Source of the DNA: JAWXUU01 sp044426085
Lineage (GTDB): Bacteria > Bacillota > Clostridia > Christensenellales > CAMQZB01
Assembly: GCA_044426085.1 (NCBI GenBank)
Contig: JAWXUU010000002.1
Span: 127,666-191,665, forward strand
Length of the DNA stretch: 64,000 nt
Direction of reading: 5' to 3'
Position numbers and translations under genes: made by a program. How positions within the stretch are numbered: the first letter of the stretch is position 1; every line of letters starts with the position of its first letter. The notes beneath the pieces were generated by a model. The model saw only the letters and a program-made list of their open reading frames with translations, made no database searches and had not been told where the DNA came from. Positions 1 to 7,696 of this stretch are shown in pieces.

Positions 1-182
1 GCCAAAATGATTTCTGCACCAGTATCTTCAACTTGTTTTGGCGTCATGGATTTGACAGTTCCCTGAGTTCCTACTGGCATGAAAACTGGGGTTTGAATTT
101 CTCCGTGTGGCGTTTTAAAAACGCCCGCACGTGCGCCAGTATGCTTGTCTACATGCTGGACTTCAAATGAAAAATTATTCAT
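1..182 (-). CDS. tgt: Queuine/preQ1 tRNA-ribosyltransferase, N-terminal part (truncated by window edge)
   Basis: Reading the minus strand from the ATG at 182 gives about 60 residues that match the start of bacterial Tgt: an N-terminal FEVQHVDKHTGARAG stretch, then TPVFMPVGTQGTVKSMTP and VEDTGAEIIL, which form the first strands of the TIM barrel. Tgt swaps guanine-34 for preQ1 in tRNAs with GUN anticodons, and QueA, encoded immediately upstream, then modifies that base. A GAGGT ribosome site lies just before the ATG. The rest of the gene, including the catalytic aspartates and the zinc site, is outside the window. The queA-tgt order is the normal Firmicutes arrangement. Confidence 0.93.
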   Translation of the reverse strand, partial: MNNFSFEVQHVDKHTGARAGVFKTPHGEIQTPVFMPVGTQGTVKSMTPKQVEDTGAEIIL

Positions 183-205
183 ATTACCTCATTAAAATTT
201 ATTTC

Positions 206-1225
206 TTATTCAATAAACATAGCATCGCCAAAGCTGAAAAATCTATATTTTTCATCCACAGCAGTTTTATATACTGAAAGTGTTCTTTCTTTTGTTATCT
301 TTGCCGAAACAAGCATGAGAAGAGTTGATTCTGGCAAATGGAAGTTTGTTATCAAGCTATCAACCACTTTAAATTTATATGGTGGATAGATGAAAATTTG
401 AGTGTTGTCGTGCATTTCTTTGAGCATTCCGTTTTCATCAGATGCGCTTTCCAAAACGCGAACGGATGTTGTTCCAACAGCAACAATTCGTCTGCCTTCA
501 GCTTTTGCACTGTTGATTTTTTCAGCAGATTCTTTTGAAATTTCAAAATATTCAGAATGCATAACGTGATTTTCAACATCATCAACTTGCACAGGTCTGA
601 AAGTTCCTAGCCCAACATGAAGCATAACTTCAACAAATTCAACACCTTTTTCTGCAAGTTTTTCCATAAGTTCTGGTGTGAAGTGAAGACCTGCTGTTGG
701 TGCTGCTGAAGAGCCTTGCTCTTTTGCGTATACAGTTTGGTATCTGTTTTGGTCTTTAAGTGTTTCGTGGATGTATGGTGGAAGTGGCATATATCCAATT
801 TCGCTTATAATATCTTCAAAAACGCCGTTGAATTCAAAGCGGATAATCCTTCCGCCAAAATCTGTGTGGTCTATAATTTCTCCAACTAATTTTTCGCCGA
901 ACTTAAATTTAGTTCCAGTTTTTGCAATTCTTCCGGGTTTAACAAGTGTCTCCCAATCGGTTAGGTTAATTCTTTTAAGTAGCAATAATTCGATTTTCCC
1001 GCCTGTTTCTAGCTTCGTGCCAAAAATTCTTGCAGGCAAAACCTTTGTGTTGTTAACAACCAACACATCGCCCTTTTTTAGGTAGTTTACAATATCATAA
1101 AAGTGCTTATGTTCAAGTTCTCCGTTTGATTTGCAAACTAAAAGCCTTGAAGAATCTCTTGGATAAACTGGTGTTTGGGCAATCAATTCTTCAGGCAAGT
1201 CGTAGTAAAATTCTTTTGTGTTCAT
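206..1225 (-). CDS. queA: S-adenosylmethionine:tRNA ribosyltransferase-isomerase
   Basis: The 339-residue product has the usual QueA length. It transfers and isomerises the ribosyl group of S-adenosylmethionine onto preQ1-34 in tRNA to make epoxyqueuosine. Recognisable segments are NNTKVLPARIFG (about residues 58-69), GYMPLPPYI (144-152), SSAAPTAGLHFT (172-183) and HVGLGTFRPV (203-212), all conserved in the family. The gene lies 16 nt downstream of ruvB and 23 nt upstream of tgt, so the ruvCAB-queA-tgt block is probably one transcript. Nothing unusual is seen. Confidence 0.97.
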   Translation of the reverse strand: MNTKEFYYDLPEELIAQTPVYPRDSSRLLVCKSNGELEHKHFYDIVNYLKKGDVLVVNNTKVLPARIFGTKLETGGKIELLLLKRINLTDWETLVKPGRIAKTGTKFKFGEKLVGEIIDHTDFGGRIIRFEFNGVFEDIISEIGYMPLPPYIHETLKDQNRYQTVYAKEQGSSAAPTAGLHFTPELMEKLAEKGVEFVEVMLHVGLGTFRPVQVDDVENHVMHSEYFEISKESAEKINSAKAEGRRIVAVGTTSVRVLESASDENGMLKEMHDNTQIFIYPPYKFKVVDSLITNFHLPESTLLMLVSAKITKERTLSVYKTAVDEKYRFFSFGDAMFIE

Positions 1226-1241
1226 TTATTTATTTCCTATT

Positions 1242-2246
1242 TTATTCCCTTGAATAGGTTTTATTCAAGTGGTCGTATGCTTTTTTCAAAACCAATCTGC
1301 CTTTTTGTGTTCTAGTTATAAGCCCAAGTTGCAAAAGATATGGTTCATAAACATCTTCAATGGTATTAGAATCCTCGTTTATTGCCGCGCTTATTGTATC
1401 AAGCCCAACGGGTCTACCTTCAAATGTTTCGATAAGTGCTTCTAGGTATTTGATATCAATAAGGTCAAGACCAAGCTTATCAACTTCCATAGAAGTCAGT
1501 GCAAAATCAGCAGTTTCTTTTGAAATTTCAGCTTCACCGTTTACGCATGCAAAATCACGAACCCTTCGCAAAAGTCGGTTTGCAATTCTTGGTGTACCAC
1601 GCGACCTTCTTGAAATTTCTTCCGCCGCACTGTCGCTTATTGGCATATTCAACATGCTTGCTGAGCGTTTTATGATATATTTGAGTTCTTCTATGTCGTA
1701 CATTTCAAGCCTAGAAATAACCCCAAATCTGTCGCGAAGTGGCGATGTGAGCATGCCGGCTTTTGTTGTTGCACCAATAAGTGTAAATTTTGGCATATCT
1801 ATTCTGACATTCCTTGCCGATGGTCCTTTGCCTAGAACCAAATCTAGTGCAAAATCTTCCATTGCAGGATAAAGAATTTCTTCAACTTGATTGTTCATTC
1901 TGTGAATTTCATCAATAAACAAAATATCACCTTCGCCAAGGTTGGTAAGAATTGCCGCAAGGTCGCCTGCTCTTTCAATGGCAGGACCACTTGTCACTTT
2001 TATTTGCACGCCAAGTTCATTTGCGATGATGTTTGCAAGCGTGGTTTTTCCAAGCCCAGGAGGGCCGTATAAAAGCACGTGGTCAAGACTTTCTGATCTT
2101 ATTTTTGCACTTTGAATAAAAACCCCAAGGTTTGATTTAACTTTCTGTTGACCGACAAAATCATCAAAAGATTTTGGACGTAATGCCGATTCGATATCTA
2201 CGTCAAATGATGACTTAGTGCTTGTTATCAATCTTTCATCTTCCAT
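1242..2246 (-). CDS. ruvB: Holliday junction branch-migration ATPase RuvB
   Basis: The 334-residue AAA+ protein has Walker A GPPGLGKTT at residues 61-69, Walker B with DEIH at 112-115, the sensor segment IGATTKAGML near 157, and the RuvB winged-helix C-terminus starting around GTPRIANRLLRRVRDFA. As a hexamer it pumps DNA through the RuvA-bound Holliday junction. It lies 11 nt after ruvA, so the two are probably translationally close and co-transcribed. Length and motifs are fully typical. Confidence 0.98.
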   Translation of the reverse strand: MEDERLITSTKSSFDVDIESALRPKSFDDFVGQQKVKSNLGVFIQSAKIRSESLDHVLLYGPPGLGKTTLANIIANELGVQIKVTSGPAIERAGDLAAILTNLGEGDILFIDEIHRMNNQVEEILYPAMEDFALDLVLGKGPSARNVRIDMPKFTLIGATTKAGMLTSPLRDRFGVISRLEMYDIEELKYIIKRSASMLNMPISDSAAEEISRRSRGTPRIANRLLRRVRDFACVNGEAEISKETADFALTSMEVDKLGLDLIDIKYLEALIETFEGRPVGLDTISAAINEDSNTIEDVYEPYLLQLGLITRTQKGRLVLKKAYDHLNKTYSRE

Positions 2247-2257
2247 AATATCCCCTT

Positions 2258-2842
2258 TTATTTTGCAGATTTTTTAAGTGCGATTTGAATAACCTTTTCA
2301 AGCGTTGTTGCATTTTGAGATATTGCGTATTCAACAAGCTCTTGAGATTCTTTTTTTGTAAATCCAAGTGAAATAAGTGCAATGCCCGCATCCTGAGAAA
2401 AAGATGTGTCGATAAAATTTGCCATAACACTGTCGATTGAAGCTTCAACTTTATCGCGAAGTTCAACAATGATTCTTTCTGCTGTTTTTTTACCAATCCC
2501 TTTCACTTTTGAAAGACCAATTGCGTTTCCTTGTGCTATGTTTGTAACAATTTCTTCAATTCTTCCACTAGAAAGAATTGCAATGCCACCCTTAGGACCA
2601 ATTCCGCTAACAGAAATAAGCTTTTCAAAAAGTGCTTTTTCTTCGCGTTTTAAAAATCCAAAAAGTGAAATGCCGTCTTCCCTTGTTTGCATATAGATAT
2701 AAAGTTTAACCTGACTGCCAATAGGTCCAATATCTTGAAGCGTTGCTGTTGTAACCAAAATTGCATAACCAATCCCGTTATTATCAACACAAATTTCGCT
2801 TTCTGTTTTAGTTACTAATTCACCTTTTATGTATGCTATCAT
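2258..2842 (-). CDS. ruvA: Holliday junction DNA-binding protein RuvA
   Basis: The 194-residue product shows the N-terminal OB fold (MIAYIKGELV start) and two helix-hairpin-helix motifs, VSGIGPKGGIAIL (about 78-90) and VKGIGKKTAERII (about 113-125), followed by the C-terminal domain III that touches RuvB. A RuvA tetramer holds the four-way junction flat for RuvB-driven branch migration. It is followed by ruvB after 11 nt and preceded by ruvC after 17 nt. Confidence 0.97.
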   Translation of the reverse strand: MIAYIKGELVTKTESEICVDNNGIGYAILVTTATLQDIGPIGSQVKLYIYMQTREDGISLFGFLKREEKALFEKLISVSGIGPKGGIAILSSGRIEEIVTNIAQGNAIGLSKVKGIGKKTAERIIVELRDKVEASIDSVMANFIDTSFSQDAGIALISLGFTKKESQELVEYAISQNATTLEKVIQIALKKSAK

Positions 2843-2859
2843 ATTTTCTCCAGTCTATA

Positions 2860-3351
2860 TTATATTTCAAAATTCTTTGCAAATCTTCTGCTTTGATGAT
2901 GCGTTATCGCAATGGCAAGACCATCAGCTGCATCGTCTGGTTTTGGAATATCTTTTAATTTCAAAAGAACCTTAACCATTTGTTGCATTTGCTTTTTATC
3001 TGCTCTTCCGTATCCTGTTATCGCTTGTTTAACTTGCAGTGGTGTGTATTCATAAAGGTTGCCCATGCGTTTGATTGCCGTGAGCAACACAACGCCACGC
3101 GCGTGTGCAACAGCGATACCGTTTGTGATATTCTTCACAAAAAACAACTCTTCCAAAGCAATTTCATCTGGTTGAAATTTATCAATCAGCGCATTCATAC
3201 CCCGCTCAATCATCGCAAGACGCTGTGGTAGAGATTCAGTTTTAGGAGTGGAAATCACCCCATAATCAACGCAAATTTGCTTGCTACCTTGTATTTCAAT
3301 AACGCCGTATCCAACCGAAGCAAGACCTGGGTCAATTCCGAGAATAATCAC
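2860..3351 (-). CDS. ruvC: Holliday junction resolvase RuvC
   Basis: RuvC cuts Holliday junctions as a dimer. The GIDPG motif carries the first catalytic aspartate, ALEELFF carries a catalytic glutamate, and DDAADGLAIAITH carries the last acidic pair. I chose the GTG at 3351 because it places MIILGIDPG at the start, as in the family, and has a GAGGTG site just upstream. A second in-frame GTG at 3363 would overlap that ribosome site. The product is about 163 residues. This is the first gene of the ruvCAB-queA-tgt block and has its own promoter. Confidence 0.95.
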   Translation of the reverse strand: MIILGIDPGLASVGYGVIEIQGSKQICVDYGVISTPKTESLPQRLAMIERGMNALIDKFQPDEIALEELFFVKNITNGIAVAHARGVVLLTAIKRMGNLYEYTPLQVKQAITGYGRADKKQMQQMVKVLLKLKDIPKPDDAADGLAIAITHHQSRRFAKNFEI

Positions 3352-3380
3352 TTCACACCTCACAATATTTTTACATACTA

Positions 3381-3409
3381 ATTTTAATACAATATTAAAT
3401 TATAGTCAA
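3381..3409 (-). promoter_or_regulatory. Sigma-A-type promoter for ruvC operon
   Basis: On the minus strand TTGACT (3409-3404) and TAAAAT (3386-3381) are separated by exactly 17 nt, about 30 nt upstream of the ruvC GTG. This is a near-consensus housekeeping promoter. The assignment rests on sequence match and spacing only. Confidence 0.6.
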
Positions 3410-3433
3410 TACATTTTTAATTAAATTTCAAAT

Positions 3434-3470
3434 GAAAAAGCAATAAGCTCAAAATGCTTACTGCTTTTTC
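3434..3470 (-). terminator. Hairpin terminator after proA
   Basis: Two 15-nt arms (3434-3448 and 3456-3470, one internal mismatch region) fold into a hairpin that ends in CTTTTTC. It lies about 120 nt beyond the proA stop and before the ruvC promoter. The 120-nt 3' untranslated stretch 3471-3591 also holds a small GGATATA/TATATCC hairpin and no convincing gene. Confidence 0.55.
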
Positions 3471-3591
3471 AAAATTATATGAAAGCAACAGTTGTTTCAT
3501 CCATGGATTGAAGCCCTGTTGATAGTTCTAGTTTGTGGATATAAACGCTATATATCCGCAAAACTTAAAGGAACTATTTCCCAAAGGCGAG

Positions 3592-4827
3592 TTATTTCCT
3601 GATTTCGCCATTGCCCTCAATTATATACTTATAAGAAGTTATTTCCGCAAGTCCCATAGGCCCTCTTGCGTGCAATTTTTGTGTTGAAATTCCAATTTCT
3701 GCACCAAATCCAAACATAAAACCATCTGTAAAACGTGTTGAAACATTGTGATAAACACACGCTGAATCAATTTGAGATAGGAATGTTTGTGATGCATTCT
3801 TATTGTTTGTAACAATAGTTTCTGAATGCTTTGTGGAATGTGTGTTGATGTGGTTTATCGCTTCAGTTAAGCCGTCAATAACTTTTATAGAAATTTTGTA
3901 ATCAACATATTCAGTGAAAAAATCTTCAGAAGTTGCTTTACTGCATTTTATGATTTCACAAGTTTTATCACAACCAAAAATTTCAACTCCACCGTCGCAA
4001 AGTGCACTTTGTGCTTTTGGGATAAATTCTTTTGCAACACTGCTGTCCACAACAAGACTTTCACAAGCGTTGCAAACTGAAACTCTTTGAAGTTTCGCGT
4101 TTTTCAATATTTCAATTGCCATATCAAAATCCGCATCTTCATGAACATATAGATGACAATTACCAGTTCCCGTTTCGATAACGGGAACTTTTGAATTTTC
4201 AACGCAGTTTTTAATAAGTCCTGCTCCGCCACGCGGTATTAAAACATCGATATATTCCCTTTGACCCATCAAAAATGTTGCACCATCGCGTGATAAATCT
4301 TCAACAAGGTATATTGCATCTTTTGAAACGCCGTGCAAATTCAGTGCTTCTTGACACAATTCAACCAAAATTGCATTGGTGTTATACGCATCTTTACTTC
4401 CGCGCAAAACACTGCAATTTCCGCTTTTCAAGTTGAGCCCAAAGGCGTCGATTGTAACGTTTGGACGCGCTTCATATATGATTGCAACAACGCCAAAAGG
4501 CACGCGAATTTTTTTGATGTCGAGCCCGTCTGCTGTTGACCAGCTGTCTAGAACTTCACCAATACAATCTTTAAGGTCTGTAAGTTGCAACAGTCCTTCC
4601 GCCATAGCCTTTATGCGACTATCAGAAAGTGACAACCTATCAATAAAGCTTGCTGGCATATTATTTTTATTTGCAAGTTGGATATCCAAGTTGTTTTTTG
4701 ACAAAATAATTTCTGTATTATTTACAAGAATAGTAGCAAGCGATGTTAGTATTTCATTCTTTTTATCGCTTGATAAAACACCAATTGCCGTTTGTTGAGC
4801 TTTAACTTTTTTTAATGATTGAATCAT
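3592..4827 (-). CDS. proA: Gamma-glutamyl phosphate reductase
   Basis: ProA reduces gamma-glutamyl phosphate with NADPH in proline synthesis. The 411-residue product has the aldehyde-dehydrogenase fold, with the nucleophilic cysteine in VCNACESLVV, the GSKDAYNTN nucleotide region, IPRGGAGLIK, and the C-terminal HNVSTRFTDGFMFGFGAEIGIST and LHARGPMGL segments. The start at 4827 is preceded by AAGGAGC four nt away; the open frame continues upstream to 4926, but that stretch overlaps yebC. The partner kinase proB is not in this window. It follows yebC by 16 nt and is probably co-transcribed with it. Confidence 0.95.
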   Translation of the reverse strand: MIQSLKKVKAQQTAIGVLSSDKKNEILTSLATILVNNTEIILSKNNLDIQLANKNNMPASFIDRLSLSDSRIKAMAEGLLQLTDLKDCIGEVLDSWSTADGLDIKKIRVPFGVVAIIYEARPNVTIDAFGLNLKSGNCSVLRGSKDAYNTNAILVELCQEALNLHGVSKDAIYLVEDLSRDGATFLMGQREYIDVLIPRGGAGLIKNCVENSKVPVIETGTGNCHLYVHEDADFDMAIEILKNAKLQRVSVCNACESLVVDSSVAKEFIPKAQSALCDGGVEIFGCDKTCEIIKCSKATSEDFFTEYVDYKISIKVIDGLTEAINHINTHSTKHSETIVTNNKNASQTFLSQIDSACVYHNVSTRFTDGFMFGFGAEIGISTQKLHARGPMGLAEITSYKYIIEGNGEIRK

Positions 4828-4843
4828 AATAGCTCCTTTTTTC

Positions 4844-5584
4844 TTATTCTTCCTCTTCTTCTCCGCCGAAGTTTGAGCAGTTGTGATAAACGTTTTGAAC
4901 ATCGTCTGATTCTTCAAGTTTATCAATCATTTTTTCAAATGTAGCCATCAATTTTTCTTCTAGTTCAACGGTATTTTGTGGAATCCATTCAACTGATGAT
5001 TGCAAAATAACGCATGATTTTTCTTCTAGGAATTTTGTGAGTTCAGAAAACACCGCTGGATCGCAAAGGATTTCAAAGCATTCATCTTCATCTGTCACAT
5101 CGTCAGCTCCGCCTTCGATCGCAAGTTCCATAACATCGTCAAAAGTTATTGTTTTCTCAATAGCGATAAGACCTTTTCTATCAAACATATATGATACACA
5201 ACCATTTGAACCAAGTGCACCGCCATATTTATCAAACGCGCATCTAACTTCGCCAGCTGTTCTGTTCTTGTTGTCCGTCAAACATTCAACCAAAACTGCA
5301 GTTCCGCCAACGCCGTATCCTTCATACATCAAGTTATCATAATTCGCACCACCGCTTTCGCCTGATGCTTTTTTGATTGCGTTTTTAACGTTATCATTTG
5401 GCATGTTGTTTTGTCTTGCCTTTTGCATTACGTCGTATAGCTTAGCATTAAGTTGTGGATCTGCTCCACCTTGTTTAACTGCCACTGCTATTTCTCTACC
5501 GATTTTTGTGAAAATTTTTGCTTTTGCAGCATCGCCTTTTGCTTTTTTGTGCTTAATATTTGCAAACTTACTGTGACCTGACAT
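4844..5584 (-). CDS. yebC: YebC/PmpR-family protein
   Basis: The 246-residue product begins MSGHSKFANIKHKKAKGDAAK and contains GREIAVAVKQGGADP and YEGYGVGGTAVLVECLTDNKNRT, all diagnostic of the YebC/TACO1 family. These proteins have been described as transcription regulators in some bacteria and, more recently, as factors that help ribosomes through difficult sequences. The C-terminus ends in a run of glutamates, also common here. The gene starts 4 nt after the SpoU methylase gene. Confidence 0.95.
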   Translation of the reverse strand: MSGHSKFANIKHKKAKGDAAKAKIFTKIGREIAVAVKQGGADPQLNAKLYDVMQKARQNNMPNDNVKNAIKKASGESGGANYDNLMYEGYGVGGTAVLVECLTDNKNRTAGEVRCAFDKYGGALGSNGCVSYMFDRKGLIAIEKTITFDDVMELAIEGGADDVTDEDECFEILCDPAVFSELTKFLEEKSCVILQSSVEWIPQNTVELEEKLMATFEKMIDKLEESDDVQNVYHNCSNFGGEEEEE

Positions 5585-5587
5585 ATC

Positions 5588-6352
5588 TCATCCTCCGATT
5601 TGTTTTGTTTTTAATGTGTATAGAAGCAATCCCCCTGAGATTGCAGCATTCAATGATTCAACTTTTTCATCCATTGGTATGGAAACAATTTTATGTGATT
5701 TTTCTTTTAATGCCTCAGAAACTCCATTGCCTTCGTTTCCGACACAAACTACGAATTTATGTGAAAAATTTTCAAGTGTAAAAACATCTTCTCCACCCAT
5801 GTCGCCACAATACACCGTGTGGCTTTGAAAAAGTTCTTGTGGAAGAACACTTGATGTGTGTATGTTTATGTTGTATATTCCACTCATAGAGCTTCTCACT
5901 GCCTTCTGCGAATAACAATCAGCTGAGCTTACTAAAAAACAATCTGTGACACCTGATGCAACAGCTGTTCTTATCAGCGTTCCAACATTTCCAGGGTCTT
6001 GAAGATTTTCCAGTAACAAACAGTTTCCGATTGGCTTTTTGTTGCTTTCTTCTGGAATTTTAATCACCAAAATAACCCCTTGCGGAGTTACCGTTTGTGA
6101 AAGCTTTGCAAATACGTGTTTAGACAGCAAAAATATAGGAACATTCATTTTTTCAAGCGTGCTAATAACACTCAAATTTTCATGTCCTTCGCAAACATAG
6201 CACCTTTCAATCGACTGATTGTATTTCACTGCTTCATTTGCCATTTTGACACCTTCAACGACATAAACACCATTAAGAGTTCTGTATTTTCTGTCTTTAA
6301 GCTTAGTATCTTTGATTATTCGTTCGTTGTTTGTTGATGTAATTTTTTCCAT
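5588..6352 (-). CDS. SpoU/TrmH-family RNA 2'-O-methyltransferase
   Basis: The 254-residue protein has the N-terminal substrate-binding domain (starting near RNERI-like residues and TLNGVYVVEGVKMANEAV) and the knotted SPOUT domain. The three SpoU motifs are LQDPGNVGTLIRTA, VCVGNEGNGVSE and the SLNAAISGG segment near the C-terminus. It methylates ribose of rRNA or tRNA using S-adenosylmethionine. It could be an RlmB/YsgA-type 23S rRNA enzyme, but the exact target nucleotide cannot be read from sequence. Its start lies directly downstream of the rplT terminator. Confidence 0.9.
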   Translation of the reverse strand: MEKITSTNNERIIKDTKLKDRKYRTLNGVYVVEGVKMANEAVKYNQSIERCYVCEGHENLSVISTLEKMNVPIFLLSKHVFAKLSQTVTPQGVILVIKIPEESNKKPIGNCLLLENLQDPGNVGTLIRTAVASGVTDCFLVSSADCYSQKAVRSSMSGIYNINIHTSSVLPQELFQSHTVYCGDMGGEDVFTLENFSHKFVVCVGNEGNGVSEALKEKSHKIVSIPMDEKVESLNAAISGGLLLYTLKTKQIGG

Positions 6353-6357
6353 TTTAT

Positions 6358-6386
6358 CAAAAAACAGCCTTGAAAATTCAAGGCTG
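6358..6386 (-). terminator. Intrinsic terminator of infC-rpmI-rplT
   Basis: Arms CAGCCTTGAA and TTCAAGGCTG (6365-6374 and 6377-6386) form a perfect 10-bp stem followed on the minus strand by TTTTTT. It sits between the rplT stop and the methylase start. Confidence 0.85.
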
Positions 6387-6404
6387 CTTAATTTCTATTA
6401 TTTC

Positions 6405-6758
6405 TTACAAAGCAGCTTTTGCTTGTTCGCAAATAACCGCAAATGCAGCTGGATCTGAAACAGCAATGTCAGCAAGCACTTTTCTATCAAGTGAAATGTT
6501 TGCTTTCTTAAGGCCATTGATCAAAACTGAGTATGAAAGACCATTAAGTCTTGCAGCAGCGTTGATTCTTGTAATCCAAAGTGATCTGAAATCTCTTTTC
6601 TTAAGTTTTCTACCAACGTATGCATAGTTTTGTGATTTCATCACAGCTTGTCTAGCTACTCTGTATAGTTTGCTTTTAGCTCCAAAATAACCTTTTGAAA
6701 GCTTCATTATTTTTCTACGTTTTTTAACTGCGTTCACAGCTCTTTTAATTCTTGCCAT
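6405..6758 (-). CDS. rplT: 50S ribosomal protein L20
   Basis: The 117-residue basic protein begins MARIKRAVNA and contains RRKIMKLSKGYFGAKSKLYR and LWITRINAAARLNGLSYS, classic L20 segments. L20 is an early 23S rRNA binder and, in Firmicutes, represses its own operon by binding the infC leader. Here that leader is recognisable at 7545-7675. It lies 16 nt after rpmI. Confidence 0.98.
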   Translation of the reverse strand: MARIKRAVNAVKKRRKIMKLSKGYFGAKSKLYRVARQAVMKSQNYAYVGRKLKKRDFRSLWITRINAAARLNGLSYSVLINGLKKANISLDRKVLADIAVSDPAAFAVICEQAKAAL

Positions 6759-6774
6759 TTATGTCGACCTCCTA

Positions 6775-6975
6775 TTAGCCTTTGTATGGGATCAAATCCC
6801 TAACTGTTTTTTCTTGTGAAGCAGAAACGAATCCACCTTTTCTAAGGTTTCTTTTTCTCTTTTTAGTTTTCTTGTTCAAGATATGGCTTTTGTATGCTTT
6901 TGCTCTTTTGATTTTTCCGCTTGCAGTAACTTTGAAGCGTTTTTTTGCACCACTGTGTGTTTTTTGCTTTGGCAT
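6775..6975 (-). CDS. rpmI: 50S ribosomal protein L35
   Basis: This is a 66-residue, highly basic protein with the L35 signature MPKQKTHSGAKKRFKVT and a KKTKKRKRNLRK stretch. An AGGAGGAGC ribosome site precedes the ATG. It is the middle gene of the infC-rpmI-rplT operon. Confidence 0.98.
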   Translation of the reverse strand: MPKQKTHSGAKKRFKVTASGKIKRAKAYKSHILNKKTKKRKRNLRKGGFVSASQEKTVRDLIPYKG

Positions 6976-7001
6976 TTTATGCTCCTCCTTTTATTTGCGT
7001 C

Positions 7002-7520
7002 TTATTTTTTATCCTTTATCGGAGATAGTATCATATTGATATTGCGTCCATCTCTGTTTGGTTCTTTATCTTTAACGGCACAATCTTTGAGCAAATCAAA
7101 AAATCTGTTCATCACGATAGCACCTTGTTCTGGGTGAGCCATTTGTCTACCCTTCATACGAATTGAAACTTTAACTTTATCGCCATTTCTCAAAAACTTT
7201 TCTGTTGTTTTCGCTTTAACTTCCAAATCGTGAGTATCGATTGTCATTGAGAGCCAAGTTTCTTTTATTTCAAATGATTTTTGAGCTTTCTTTGCTTCTT
7301 TTTCCCTTTTTATTGTGTCAAACTTAAATTTGCCATAATCCATGAATTTGCATACAGGCGGTTTAGCGTTTGGGGAAATCATAACAAGGTCAAGTTCTTT
7401 ACCATATGCCATGTCTTGTGCTTTTGCAGTTTCAACAATTCCTAGTTGTTCGCCGTTTTCATCGATAAGACGAACTTCTTTTTCTTTGATATCTTCATTG
7501 ATTTGATGTGAAATGTTAAT
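7002..7520 (-). CDS. infC: Translation initiation factor IF-3, AUU start
   Basis: The ATG at 7412 would give only 136 residues and lose the IF3 N-domain. Extending the frame upstream gives INEDIKEKEVRLIDENGEQLGIV, the conserved IF3 N-domain start, up to an in-frame TGA at 7526. The only plausible starts in between are ATT codons at 7520 (10 nt after GGAG) and 7514. An AUU start is known for infC of other bacteria and lets IF3 repress its own synthesis by rejecting non-standard start codons. With the start at 7520 the product is 172 residues. The C-domain has KPPVCKFMDYGKFKF and IRMKGRQMAHPE. Confidence 0.93.
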   Translation of the reverse strand: MNISHQINEDIKEKEVRLIDENGEQLGIVETAKAQDMAYGKELDLVMISPNAKPPVCKFMDYGKFKFDTIKREKEAKKAQKSFEIKETWLSMTIDTHDLEVKAKTTEKFLRNGDKVKVSIRMKGRQMAHPEQGAIVMNRFFDLLKDCAVKDKEPNRDGRNINMILSPIKDKK

Positions 7521-7544
7521 AAGTCAAATTCTCCTTTATTATAA

Positions 7545-7675
7545 TAAAAATGGTGGACAGAATCTGCCCACCATTAAAGTTCACATATGTGAAAAGTAAT
7601 TCAAATCGCAACCAGTTAACGCGTTTGTTGCTGGTGAGAAGTGTGGACACCTCTGCTTTACTGCACAATAATATC
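7545..7675 (-). promoter_or_regulatory. L20-type leader RNA with terminator ahead of infC
   Basis: The minus-strand leader contains CACCAGCAAC...CGCGTTAACTGGTTGCG, which folds and resembles the L20-binding leader of Firmicutes infC operons. It is followed by a perfect terminator-like stem (ATGGTGG arm at 7550-7560 pairing with 7564-7574) and a TTTTTATT tract, 30 nt before the infC start. By analogy, excess L20 would stabilise termination. The family assignment is from remembered motif layout, not a covariance search. Confidence 0.72.
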
Positions 7676-7696
7676 ATATTAAATATGCTTTGTCAA

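Noticed and set aside
771..1085. Plus-strand frames opposite queA, ruvB and similar genes
   Set aside because: They are antisense shadows of well-identified minus-strand genes without ribosome sites.
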